From: Bacillota bacterium
Lineage (GTDB): Bacteria; Bacillota; Clostridia; Lachnospirales; Lachnospiraceae
Assembly: GCA_023398855.1 (NCBI GenBank)
Contig: JAEWRS010000446.1
Span: forward strand, 1-5,287
Direction: 5' to 3'
Length of the DNA: 5,287 bases
The translations under genes and the position numbers were made by a program. The notes beneath the pieces are model-generated. The model saw only the letters and a list, made by a program, of their open reading frames with translations, was not told the origin of the DNA and did not search any database. This document shows positions 1-5,203 of the stretch, piece by piece (positions within the stretch are counted from its first letter, which is position 1; every line of letters begins with the position of its first letter).

Positions 1-9
1 TTCAGCCAT
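1..9 (-). CDS. livG: LivG-type ATPase, first 3 codons only (partial, runs off window)
   Basis: Only the start is visible: an ATG on the minus strand at 9-7 followed by codons for Ala and Glu. It overlaps the last 8 bases of the livM reading frame, and a strong Shine-Dalgarno (GAGGAGG at 25-19) sits 9 nt upstream. In Liv operons the gene after livM is normally livG, the cytoplasmic ATPase that powers branched-chain amino acid uptake. The identity therefore rests on gene order, not on protein sequence. That a gene starts here is well supported; that it is livG is inferred. Confidence 0.6.
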
Positions 10-1051
10 TGGTTCCCGCCTCCTCTGTGTCCGCTGTCTTAAGCTTTTCCAATACCCTCTTTGATAATTGATAGGGAAGCTGGGATTTCCACCCAAGGAT
101 TCCCTGAGGACGGAAGCGCATCATGACAACCAGGATCACGCCGTATAAAACAAACCGGTAAACCATAAGGAACCGGGATACCTCCGGAAGAGCGATGAGA
201 ATGGCTGCCCCAAGAAACATTCCTCTGATAGTTCCCATGCCCCCCAGAATCACGATGGAAAGAATCAGAGTTGATACATCAAAATTAAAGGTATTGGGGT
301 CCACATATCCGATGAGTGTCGCATACAATGCTCCTGCAGCAGCACAGATACATGCAGACAATACAAAAGCCAGGATTTTATAGTAGGTGGTGTTAATTCC
401 CATCATAATGCTGGCCAGCTCATCTCCCTTGATCGCCTGAAGCGCCCTGCCGGTTTTGGACTTAACGAGAACAAGGCAAAAAACCGTGCAGATTAACAGT
501 ATAGCCATGACCAGATAATACAGACCATGATTTGCTATGGTGAGCTTTACGCCAAATATGGCTGGTTTGGGAATATTCTTTACTCCAAGAGTCCCGTTGG
601 TAACTGCTGCCCAGTTCATGGCAATCATTTTCATAATTTCCCCGAACCCCAGGGTAACAATGGAAAGGTAGGTTCCTGTCAGACGGAGGGTAGGAAGTCC
701 CAGAAGGATTCCAACCAGTCCCGCAGTCACCATGCCAAGCAGCATGGACGGGAAAAAACTCCAGCCCAGCTTTACCGCGCATAAAGAAGCCGTATATGCC
801 CCAATGGCAACAAAGCCCCCATGTCCCAGAGAAACCAGACCTGTATAACCGGTCAGAATGTTAAGACCAAGGCCAAACATGGCATATACCGCCATTTTTA
901 CAATCACAGTCAGGAAATACTGATTGTTCACTCCCTTGGGAAGCAGGCATATCAATGCAGCCAGCAGGATCAGAAGTATTATCTGGTATTTACTCACAAA
1001 GCTTTCTAGCTGAAATAAAAAGCTGTGTTTTTCATTTATTGTATTTGTCAT
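2..1051 (-). CDS. livM: Branched-chain amino acid ABC transporter permease, LivM type
   Basis: This is an integral membrane permease of the Liv (HAAT) family. It pairs with the LivH-type protein to form the channel for leucine, isoleucine and valine, or related amino acids, across the cytoplasmic membrane. The 349-residue product is full length for the family and strongly hydrophobic, with about ten membrane segments starting near residue 24. Family signatures visible are GLVSLGHGGFVAIGAY (71-86), LGFGEI (134-139), the cytoplasmic EAA-like loop that contacts the ATPases (TGRALQAIKGDELA, 200-213), GGMGTIRG (270-277) and the C-terminal FRPQGILG (313-320). A charged 30-residue cytoplasmic tail follows. 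The ATG start has an AAAGG element about 9 nt upstream and lies 3 bp after the livH stop, so translational coupling is likely. The stop overlaps the next gene's start by 8 bp. The exact amino acid transported cannot be read from the permease. Confidence 0.93.
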   Translation of the reverse strand: MTNTINEKHSFLFQLESFVSKYQIILLILLAALICLLPKGVNNQYFLTVIVKMAVYAMFGLGLNILTGYTGLVSLGHGGFVAIGAYTASLCAVKLGWSFFPSMLLGMVTAGLVGILLGLPTLRLTGTYLSIVTLGFGEIMKMIAMNWAAVTNGTLGVKNIPKPAIFGVKLTIANHGLYYLVMAILLICTVFCLVLVKSKTGRALQAIKGDELASIMMGINTTYYKILAFVLSACICAAAGALYATLIGYVDPNTFNFDVSTLILSIVILGGMGTIRGMFLGAAILIALPEVSRFLMVYRFVLYGVILVVMMRFRPQGILGWKSQLPYQLSKRVLEKLKTADTEEAGTNG

Positions 1052-1054
1052 ATT

Positions 1055-1930
1055 TTATACCTTTGTGATTCCTTTCTTTCCGAACAAACCATTGGGTCTT
1101 ACGATCAGAACAAGAATCAATATAATAAATGCCATGGAATCCCGATAAGTGGATCCGAGAACAGTGGCTGCCATTGATTCCGACACTCCAACTATCAGAC
1201 CTCCTATCATCGCCCCCGGAAGGCTTCCAATTCCTCCAAGCACCGCTGCCGCAAATGCCTTTAAGCCTGCCATAAATCCCATATTGGGGTAAACGATCTG
1301 ATAATAGCTTCCCACCAGGGAACCTGCAATTGCAGCTGATATTCCGCTTAAAAAGAATGTAAATGAAATAACAAAATTCACATTAATGCCCATTAAATTG
1401 GCTGCCTTCGGATTCTGCTCTGCCGCCCTCATTGCAAGACCGATTTTTGTGCAAAATACAATGCCCACCAGAACCAGCATCAAGATCAGGGATACCGCAC
1501 ACATCCCGATCTGAGTGGAGGAAATGACAATTTTTCCGATCTGCAGAGTCCCGTAATCAAACAGCGCCGGAAATGCTCTTTTTTCACTTCCGAAAATTGC
1601 AATGAGAAGGTTGGTCACAATGTTGGAAATTCCTATGGTTGTAATCAACGAGGCAATGGGAATGGATTTCTTTTTTCTGAGAGGTTCCAGGGCAAGCTTG
1701 TCAATTGCAACTCCCAAAACCCCTGTCAGCACCATGCTGACAATGAGTCCTGGGATGATTCCGAACCGAAGCCCGATGAAAACCATTGCCATCTGAGCCC
1801 CGAATGCATAGACCGAACCATGGGAGAAATTGACCAGTCTGAGAATTCCGAATACCAATGAATATCCGACTGCAATGAGAGCATACCCCATTCCCAGTGC
1901 CAGTCCGTTAAATATCTGTTGTGCAATCAT
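1055..1930 (-). CDS. livH: Branched-chain amino acid ABC transporter permease, LivH type
   Basis: This is the second integral membrane permease of the Liv transporter, the partner of LivM. The 291-residue protein has the usual LivH length and opens directly with the typical hydrophobic N-terminus (QQIFNGLALGMGYALIAVGY, 4-23), with no extension. The LivH hallmark NFSHGSVYAFGA follows at 34-45. The EAA-like ATPase-contact loop (TKIGLAMRAAEQNPKAANLM) is at 161-180, AFAAAVLGGIGSLPGAMIGG at 225-244, and RPNGLFGKKGI closes the protein at 278-288. The ATG is preceded by GGAAAGGTG about 6 nt away, which abuts the stem-loop separating it from livJ. An out-of-frame ATG 4 bases upstream is unlikely to matter. 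All motifs look intact, and the gene is followed 3 bp later by livM. Family assignment is secure; substrate range is inferred from the family. Confidence 0.94.
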   Translation of the reverse strand: MIAQQIFNGLALGMGYALIAVGYSLVFGILRLVNFSHGSVYAFGAQMAMVFIGLRFGIIPGLIVSMVLTGVLGVAIDKLALEPLRKKKSIPIASLITTIGISNIVTNLLIAIFGSEKRAFPALFDYGTLQIGKIVISSTQIGMCAVSLILMLVLVGIVFCTKIGLAMRAAEQNPKAANLMGINVNFVISFTFFLSGISAAIAGSLVGSYYQIVYPNMGFMAGLKAFAAAVLGGIGSLPGAMIGGLIVGVSESMAATVLGSTYRDSMAFIILILVLIVRPNGLFGKKGITKV

Positions 1931-1944
1931 TCATTCACCTTTCC

Positions 1945-1971
1945 GCGGGAACAGCAAATCACCATTCCCGC
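1945..1971 (-). promoter_or_regulatory. livJ-livH intercistronic stem-loop
   Basis: In the 49-nt gap between the livJ stop and the livH start is a perfect 7-bp GC-rich inverted repeat, GCGGGAA at 1945-1951 and TTCCCGC at 1965-1971, with a 13-nt loop. On the transcript it is followed at once by the livH ribosome binding site and not by a U-tract. It is therefore not a standard intrinsic terminator. Binding-protein genes are commonly needed in excess over permease genes, and such hairpins can protect the upstream message or cause partial processing. That role is inferred here; the hairpin itself is read directly. Confidence 0.65.
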
Positions 1972-1979
1972 CGCTTAAA

Positions 1980-3176
1980 CTAGTTCATCTTCACAAATTT
2001 ACCATCCTTAATCGTAACCTTGTTAAACTGCTTATCAACATCTCCCTGCTGGTCAAACTTAATGTCTCCGGTCACTCCTTTATAGGTAATTTCATTAAGC
2101 TTGCCCCTTACCGCTTCAGATTCCGTGGTGCCAGCCTCTTTTATGGCTGTGAGAAGGATTCCAACAGAGTCATAGGCCTGGGAAGTAAGAGCAGACGGTG
2201 CACTGCCATAGGCTTGTGAGAACTTTTCTACATATGTCTTTACATCCGGGTCATCGGATTCTGAGAAGAAAATAACCGGGAAACAGACTCCCTCTACTGC
2301 TTCCCCTCCCAGCTGGATCAGCTGCTGGCTGTAAGCATTGGAAAATCCAACGATAGCAATATCAGGATTAATGTTCTTATACTGCTTTGCAACCGGAGCC
2401 ACCAGATTATACATGCCGCAGCAGATCACCACATCAGCTCCTGCCCCATTCAGCTTGGTAATAGCCGGTGTATAGTCATCAGAGCCTTCCATTACTTCTT
2501 CATGCGCGACCACCTTTACGTTGGGATCATTTAAGTCTGCAATCAGGTCCTTGATGATACCTGATGTATTGGTCCCCCAGTCAGTCATAATGGAAATAAT
2601 GCCGATATTTTTCTTTCCTAGGTCGTGGACAGCTATATCAACAGAGGCTGCGCCTTCCTTGGAGATGATGGTATTATTTCTGAAGATATAGTTTCCTATT
2701 TTGGAATAATCCGGGTGAGAAGCTGAGGGAGATATCTCAATTATTTTATTTTCTTCGTAAATGGGAGCTGCCGTCATACAGACTCCGGAAGAAAAATGAC
2801 CGATAACACCGTTGATATTGCCGTCTGAAACGATTTTCTGGGCAATGGTTGTCGCCTCTTCGGAGGTGTTTTTATCGTCATAAGGTACGATTTCGACTTT
2901 CTTTCCAAGGATACCTCCCTGGTCATTCCACTGGTCAGCCATCAGCTTTGCCGCATTGGTAAAACCGATTCCATATTCCGAATTATCTCCTGTCATAGGT
3001 GCTGCCACTGCAATCTTTATGGATGAATCTCCTTCCTGGGCCTTTGGGCCTCCTGATTGCGAAACGGAAGTATTCTGGGTGTCCCCAGCGCTCTGCCCGC
3101 TTCCCTGATTGCATCCAGCCAGTACACCTGCCAATATCAACATAGCCAATGAATACCTGATAAACCCTTTTTTCAT
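1980..3176 (-). CDS. livJ: Branched-chain amino acid-binding lipoprotein, LivJ/LivK type
   Basis: This is the extracytoplasmic substrate-binding protein of the Liv ABC transporter. It captures branched-chain or similar amino acids outside the membrane and delivers them to the LivHM channel. The 398-residue protein begins with a lipoprotein signal peptide: KK and R charges, a hydrophobic stretch at 9-20, and lipobox LAGC ending at Cys22, the predicted lipidation site. A Gly/Ser/Gln-rich tether runs over about 23-50. The type 1 periplasmic-binding (Peripla_BP_6 / leucine-binding) domain then starts at IKIAVAAPMTGDNSEYG (53-69), with GHFSSGVCMTAAPIY (126-140) and ISPSASHPDY (148-157) as the usual ligand-pocket segments of lobe 1. 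Length and organisation are normal for Gram-positive members. The ATG has GGAAGG 11 nt upstream. It is first in the operon, downstream of a leader carrying a cyuA-like relic. The LivJ/LivK class is clear; exact specificity is not readable. Confidence 0.93.
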   Translation of the reverse strand: MKKGFIRYSLAMLILAGVLAGCNQGSGQSAGDTQNTSVSQSGGPKAQEGDSSIKIAVAAPMTGDNSEYGIGFTNAAKLMADQWNDQGGILGKKVEIVPYDDKNTSEEATTIAQKIVSDGNINGVIGHFSSGVCMTAAPIYEENKIIEISPSASHPDYSKIGNYIFRNNTIISKEGAASVDIAVHDLGKKNIGIISIMTDWGTNTSGIIKDLIADLNDPNVKVVAHEEVMEGSDDYTPAITKLNGAGADVVICCGMYNLVAPVAKQYKNINPDIAIVGFSNAYSQQLIQLGGEAVEGVCFPVIFFSESDDPDVKTYVEKFSQAYGSAPSALTSQAYDSVGILLTAIKEAGTTESEAVRGKLNEITYKGVTGDIKFDQQGDVDKQFNKVTIKDGKFVKMN

Positions 3177-3187
3177 AACTAAAACTA

Positions 3188-3193
3188 CCTTCC
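3188..3193 (-). promoter_or_regulatory. livJ ribosome binding site
   Basis: GGAAGG on the minus strand lies 11 nt before the livJ ATG, inside an A/G-rich run. The spacing is slightly long but workable, and it supports the ATG at 3176 as the start directly before the lipoprotein signal peptide. Confidence 0.6.
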
Positions 3194-3214
3194 TTTCTTT
3201 TATCTGAATTGTTT

Positions 3215-3401
3215 TTATGAACCCTGGACCATAATGCTGAGGATTACCGCATCCACACGGAAAGCGATCTTGGCCGCACAGGACGCACCTGCATCATCAC
3301 ATACGATTCCTGAAGTATTTGCCAGAGTATTGATCATCGTATGCCTTGACCAACTCAATTTCTAAAATATGAATCAGATGCTTTTCTGTAACTTTTTGCA
3401 T
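3215..3401 (-). pseudogene. Collapsed remnant of a CyuA/YhaM-like (UPF0597) L-cysteine desulfidase gene
   Basis: Family members are [4Fe-4S] enzymes that break down L-cysteine to sulfide, ammonia and pyruvate, or related L-serine dehydratase-like proteins. Here only the ends remain. A strong Shine-Dalgarno (AGGAGG) sits just before an ATG at 3401. The frame begins MQKVTEKHLIHILEIELVKA, resembling the family N-terminus that normally leads into ALGCTEP, then runs to a TGA at 3297 after 34 residues. An overlapping second frame (3337 to TAA at 3215, 40 codons) encodes INTLANTSGIVCDDAGASC and then AAKIAFRVDAVIL. This resembles the family C-terminal signature SGIVCDGAK.SCAAKI, which carries conserved cysteines; Gly is replaced by Asp in the CDG motif. 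The core between them, about 300 residues including the N-terminal cysteine motif, is gone, and the last part of the C-terminus also seems missing. It cannot encode a working enzyme. The match is from remembered family motifs, not a database search. Confidence 0.72.
3297..3401 (-). CDS. Residual 34-codon upstream ORF in the livJ leader (start of the cyuA-like relic)
   Basis: This ORF keeps a near-ideal initiation region: AGGAGG about 3 nt before the ATG at 3401, with the ORF running to TGA at 3297. It lies about 75 nt downstream of the predicted transcription start and upstream of livJ, so ribosomes could well initiate here. The peptide ends in sequence created by the deletion junction (AYDDQYSGKYFRNRM) and has no recognisable function. 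It may be an accidental peptide that simply occupies the leader. No run of Leu, Ile or Val codons typical of an attenuation leader peptide is present, so a regulatory role is unproven. Confidence 0.35.
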   Translation of the reverse strand: MQKVTEKHLIHILEIELVKAYDDQYSGKYFRNRM

Positions 3402-3483
3402 GTTCCTCCTATCTACTGCGCCTCCCGCAAACAGTTGATATTGTTTTATCAGCAGCCTGTCTTTGTTTTGCCTTTATGGTTAA

Positions 3484-3512
3484 AGTATACCATTGAGCTT
3501 ACTTCATTGCAA
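3484..3512 (-). promoter_or_regulatory. Sigma-A-type promoter driving the relic leader and liv operon
   Basis: On the minus strand the -35 element TTGCAA (3512-3507) is separated by exactly 17 nt from the -10 element TATACT (3489-3484). The -10 is preceded by TGG, giving an extended -10 motif. Transcription would start near 3477 and run left through the relic into livJ, livH and livM. The position just upstream of the relic's Shine-Dalgarno suggests it may have been the promoter of the former cyuA-like gene. No other equally good leftward promoter was seen between it and livJ. Confidence 0.6.
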
Positions 3513-4089
3513 TTGGTATTTGTATATTTTGACTAATTTTTTATATTTTCAGCGCTTTTATTATACACTTTCAACATTTTACGATTAATATTATAGCTTA
3601 TCAATAAATATATGCACAAAAATGTGTCATTTTGGCACACTCGCTTTCACAAGAAATAAAATGAAAAAATAGCTCTCACAGAATAGGGCAGCAGATGAAT
3701 TGCATCTTACGAGTTAACATAAACCTTTTAATGTCTGAAAGCATATCGTTTCTTGAATGAAGTAATATTGCGAAACCCCATTCGCATATAATTGAATATC
3801 TGAAAGATATGCCGGTTATAGGGGTATTAAAGCGCCTTCTGGTAAATAGCTTAGGGGGGACAAGGAGTATTAGAAATTATAGATACGGGAAGAGATTACA
3901 GTTATTTATATATCTGAATGAGTATTCCACTGTTACAGCCTATAGTTAAGTTAATAACAGTATATAATCTTTATGCTAGCCGGTGACATACCACAACACC
4001 CGCTGTAAAGCCTTAATTTCAGCTCTGAGTGTGAATGTAATTGGCACCAAAATTAAAATAGATTATTAATAATAGGAGATGTTGTAGAA
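3513..4089. other. AT-rich intergenic stretch between divergent genes, no convincing gene
   Basis: This is nearly 580 bases between the liv promoter and the sugar-binding gene. It holds an imperfect dyad at 3623-3639 (TGTGTC/GGCACA), a perfect one at 3796-3810 (ATATCT-GAA-AGATAT), and an orphan Shine-Dalgarno-like AAGGAG at 3862-3867 with no good start after it. A 46-codon open frame at 3809-3949 (+) has no recognisable product. A perfect TATAAT at 3963-3968 (+) lacks a good -35. A weak promoter-like pair (TTGGCA 4041-4046, TATTAA 4064-4069, spacer 17) lies so close to the gene that the transcript would begin in the ribosome binding site. I see no structured RNA I can name. Confidence 0.5.
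4074..4078 (+). promoter_or_regulatory. Ribosome binding site deciding the start of the sugar-binding gene
   Basis: AGGAG lies 11 nt before the ATG at 4090. The frame is closed upstream by a TAA at 4054-4056, and no in-frame ATG, GTG or TTG lies between the two, so no longer version of the protein with a signal peptide can start in this frame. The site therefore supports 4090 as the actual start. Confidence 0.55.
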
Positions 4090-4962
4090 ATGAACCATTT
4101 AATAAATAATAATTATATAATTTATTTAATAACCATGGATAAAAGTGACCAGTTTTGGAGGATCATGGATAATGGTGCCAGAGAAATGGCTTCTATGATA
4201 GGTGTCACATACGAATGGAACGCCCCCCTAACAAGAGATGTAAATGAACAAATTCAAATATTTAATAATGCTGTAGCCGCGGGAGCCGATGCAATCATGT
4301 TAGCGGCCAGTGATCCTTTAACTATTTCAAGTGCAATTGATGAAGCAAAAGCAAAGGGCGTAAAAATTATTTATGTTGATGCACCAGCGTTTGAAGAAGC
4401 AATTATAACCTTAGCTACAGATAATTATACAGCTGGCAAGATAGCTGGTGAAAATATGTTTTACGAATTAGAGGCGGTTGGTGCCATACAAGGTTCAATC
4501 GGAATCATTGGGGTAACTCCTGAAAACAGAACGACTATAAATCGGGAATTGGGATTTCGCGATTATTTTAAATCGTTTGTCAGATATCAGATATTAGAAA
4601 CAATATACGCTGATGGCAATCCAGAGTTAGCCAAAGAAGCAACGGAACAATATATAAGAGACAATCCAAATCTCGTTGGTGTTTTTTCAACAAATGAGGG
4701 ATCTACGTTAGGGATGGGGTATGCGTTAAGAGAAAATGGCAGAAATATTACCGGTATTGGGTTTGATATCACAGAGATAATTCAAGGAATGATAAGAGAT
4801 AAAACTATAAAAGCTATATTAGTGCAAAATCCATTTACAATGGGCTATCTGGGTATGGCTGAGGCAGTTGCTGCATTAAGGAGATTGGATACAGGTCCGA
4901 AATTTATTAATACTGGAGTAACCGTAGTTAATATCTATACGCCAAGCCGAATATTATCATAA
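4090..4962 (+). CDS. RbsB-like sugar-binding domain protein lacking a signal peptide
   Basis: The product is a type 1 periplasmic-binding-fold protein of the ribose/galactose-binding (Peripla_BP_4) family. The usual relatives are extracytoplasmic receptors for sugar ABC transporters or signalling systems. The first strand IIYLITMDKSDQFW (10-23) is followed by NNAVAAGADAIMLAASDP (59-76), VKIIYVDAP (91-99), the conserved ATDNYTAGKIAGE (109-121), RELGFR (152-157), FSTNEGSTLGMG (199-210), GIGFD (222-226) and LVQNPFTMGYLGMAEA (244-259). Both lobes are complete. What is missing is any signal peptide, lipobox or membrane anchor: the domain begins about 9 residues after the start, behind an Asn-rich MNHLINNN. 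As written it would stay in the cytoplasm. It could be a gene that lost its 5' end or a cytoplasmic sugar sensor. No permease, ATPase, kinase or regulator is adjacent. Codon use is more AT-rich than in the liv genes. The ligand is unknown. Confidence 0.82.
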   Translation: MNHLINNNYIIYLITMDKSDQFWRIMDNGAREMASMIGVTYEWNAPLTRDVNEQIQIFNNAVAAGADAIMLAASDPLTISSAIDEAKAKGVKIIYVDAPAFEEAIITLATDNYTAGKIAGENMFYELEAVGAIQGSIGIIGVTPENRTTINRELGFRDYFKSFVRYQILETIYADGNPELAKEATEQYIRDNPNLVGVFSTNEGSTLGMGYALRENGRNITGIGFDITEIIQGMIRDKTIKAILVQNPFTMGYLGMAEAVAALRRLDTGPKFINTGVTVVNIYTPSRILS

Positions 4963-4975
4963 TTAACTTTATAAC

Positions 4976-5007
4976 AAAAAAAGGGTTCCCTAAATTCTGG
5001 AAAACCT
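4976..5007 (-). terminator. Intrinsic terminator of the rRNA-tRNA operon
   Basis: On the minus strand AGGTTTTCC (5007-4999) pairs with GGGAACCCT (4990-4982) around an 8-nt loop, with one mismatch and one G-U pair. A run of T follows directly (4982-4976). It lies about 25 nt past the tRNA-Gly end, the right place to stop the rRNA operon before it meets the convergent sugar-binding gene. On the + strand no U-tract follows, so it probably works in one direction only. Confidence 0.65.
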
Positions 5008-5030
5008 CATAAATACTATATATTGTTAAG

Positions 5031-5103
5031 AGCGCGAGACGGGACTCGAACCCGCGACCCCGACCTTGGCAAGGTCGTACTCCACCAACTGAGCCACTCG
5101 CGC
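5031..5103 (-). tRNA. tRNA-Gly, anticodon GCC
   Basis: A 73-nt cloverleaf is readable on the minus strand. It has a perfect 7-bp acceptor stem (GCGCGAG 5103-5097 with CTCGCGC 5038-5032), D-arm GGCTCAGTTGGTGGAGT, and anticodon stem CGACC/GGTCG (5077-5061) with loop TTGCCAA giving anticodon GCC at 5070-5068. The T-arm is GCGGG-TTCGAGT-CCCGT and the discriminator base is T at 5031. It decodes GGC and GGT. The genomic sequence after the discriminator is CTT, so CCA must be added after transcription. It is the last gene of the rRNA operon, about 100 nt after 23S. Confidence 0.95.
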
Positions 5104-5123
5104 TTATCACTTTGTCTTTCCTC

Positions 5124-5146
5124 TTTTGAGGCATGTACCCTCAAAA
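5124..5146 (-). repeat. Perfect 8-bp hairpin in the 23S-tRNA spacer
   Basis: TTTTGAGG and CCTCAAAA form a perfect inverted repeat with a 7-nt loop in the spacer between the 23S 3' end and tRNA-Gly. No T-run follows on either strand, so it is unlikely to terminate transcription. A role as a processing signal for releasing 23S and the tRNA from the precursor is plausible but inferred. A 10-bp direct repeat (TCTTTCCTCT on the + strand at 5115-5124 and 5179-5188) flanks it. Confidence 0.5.
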
Positions 5147-5203
5147 CCACACATTGTTATATATCTATTTTCATCCGTTCTTTCCTCTTACCTAAACCAA
5201 CCT

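Noticed and set aside
1830..2219. 129-codon + strand frame opposite livJ and livH
   Set aside because: It lies antisense to two well-supported genes, with no family resemblance; it is an antisense shadow.
3544..3558. TATTTTCAGCGCTTT as a possible CodY box upstream of the liv promoter
   Set aside because: One half resembles AATTTTCAG but the other half does not match GAAAATT. It also lies upstream of the -35, so support is too weak.
3728..3787. Minus-strand 19-codon frame (MRMGFRNITSFKKRYAFRH) that faintly recalls the tail of some transposases
   Set aside because: It is too short, no second motif, terminal repeat or target duplication is visible nearby, and the resemblance could be chance.
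3809..3949. 46-codon open frame on the + strand starting MPVIGVLKRLL
   Set aside because: The ribosome binding site is poorly spaced (GAAAG only a few nt away), no family is recognised, and the length is expected by chance; treated as intergenic sequence.
3963..3968. Perfect TATAAT on the + strand as a promoter
   Set aside because: No acceptable -35 at 16-18 nt and no TGn extension; AT-rich sequence makes such hexamers common.
4041..4069. TTGGCA-17-TATTAA as the promoter of the sugar-binding gene
   Set aside because: The predicted start would fall in the AGGAG ribosome binding site, leaving no room for a normal leader. The -10 matches the consensus at only four of six positions.
4928..5134. 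Minus-strand open frame of 68 codons running through the tRNA
   Set aside because: It overlaps tRNA-Gly and the rRNA operon terminator and is a shadow of non-coding RNA sequence.
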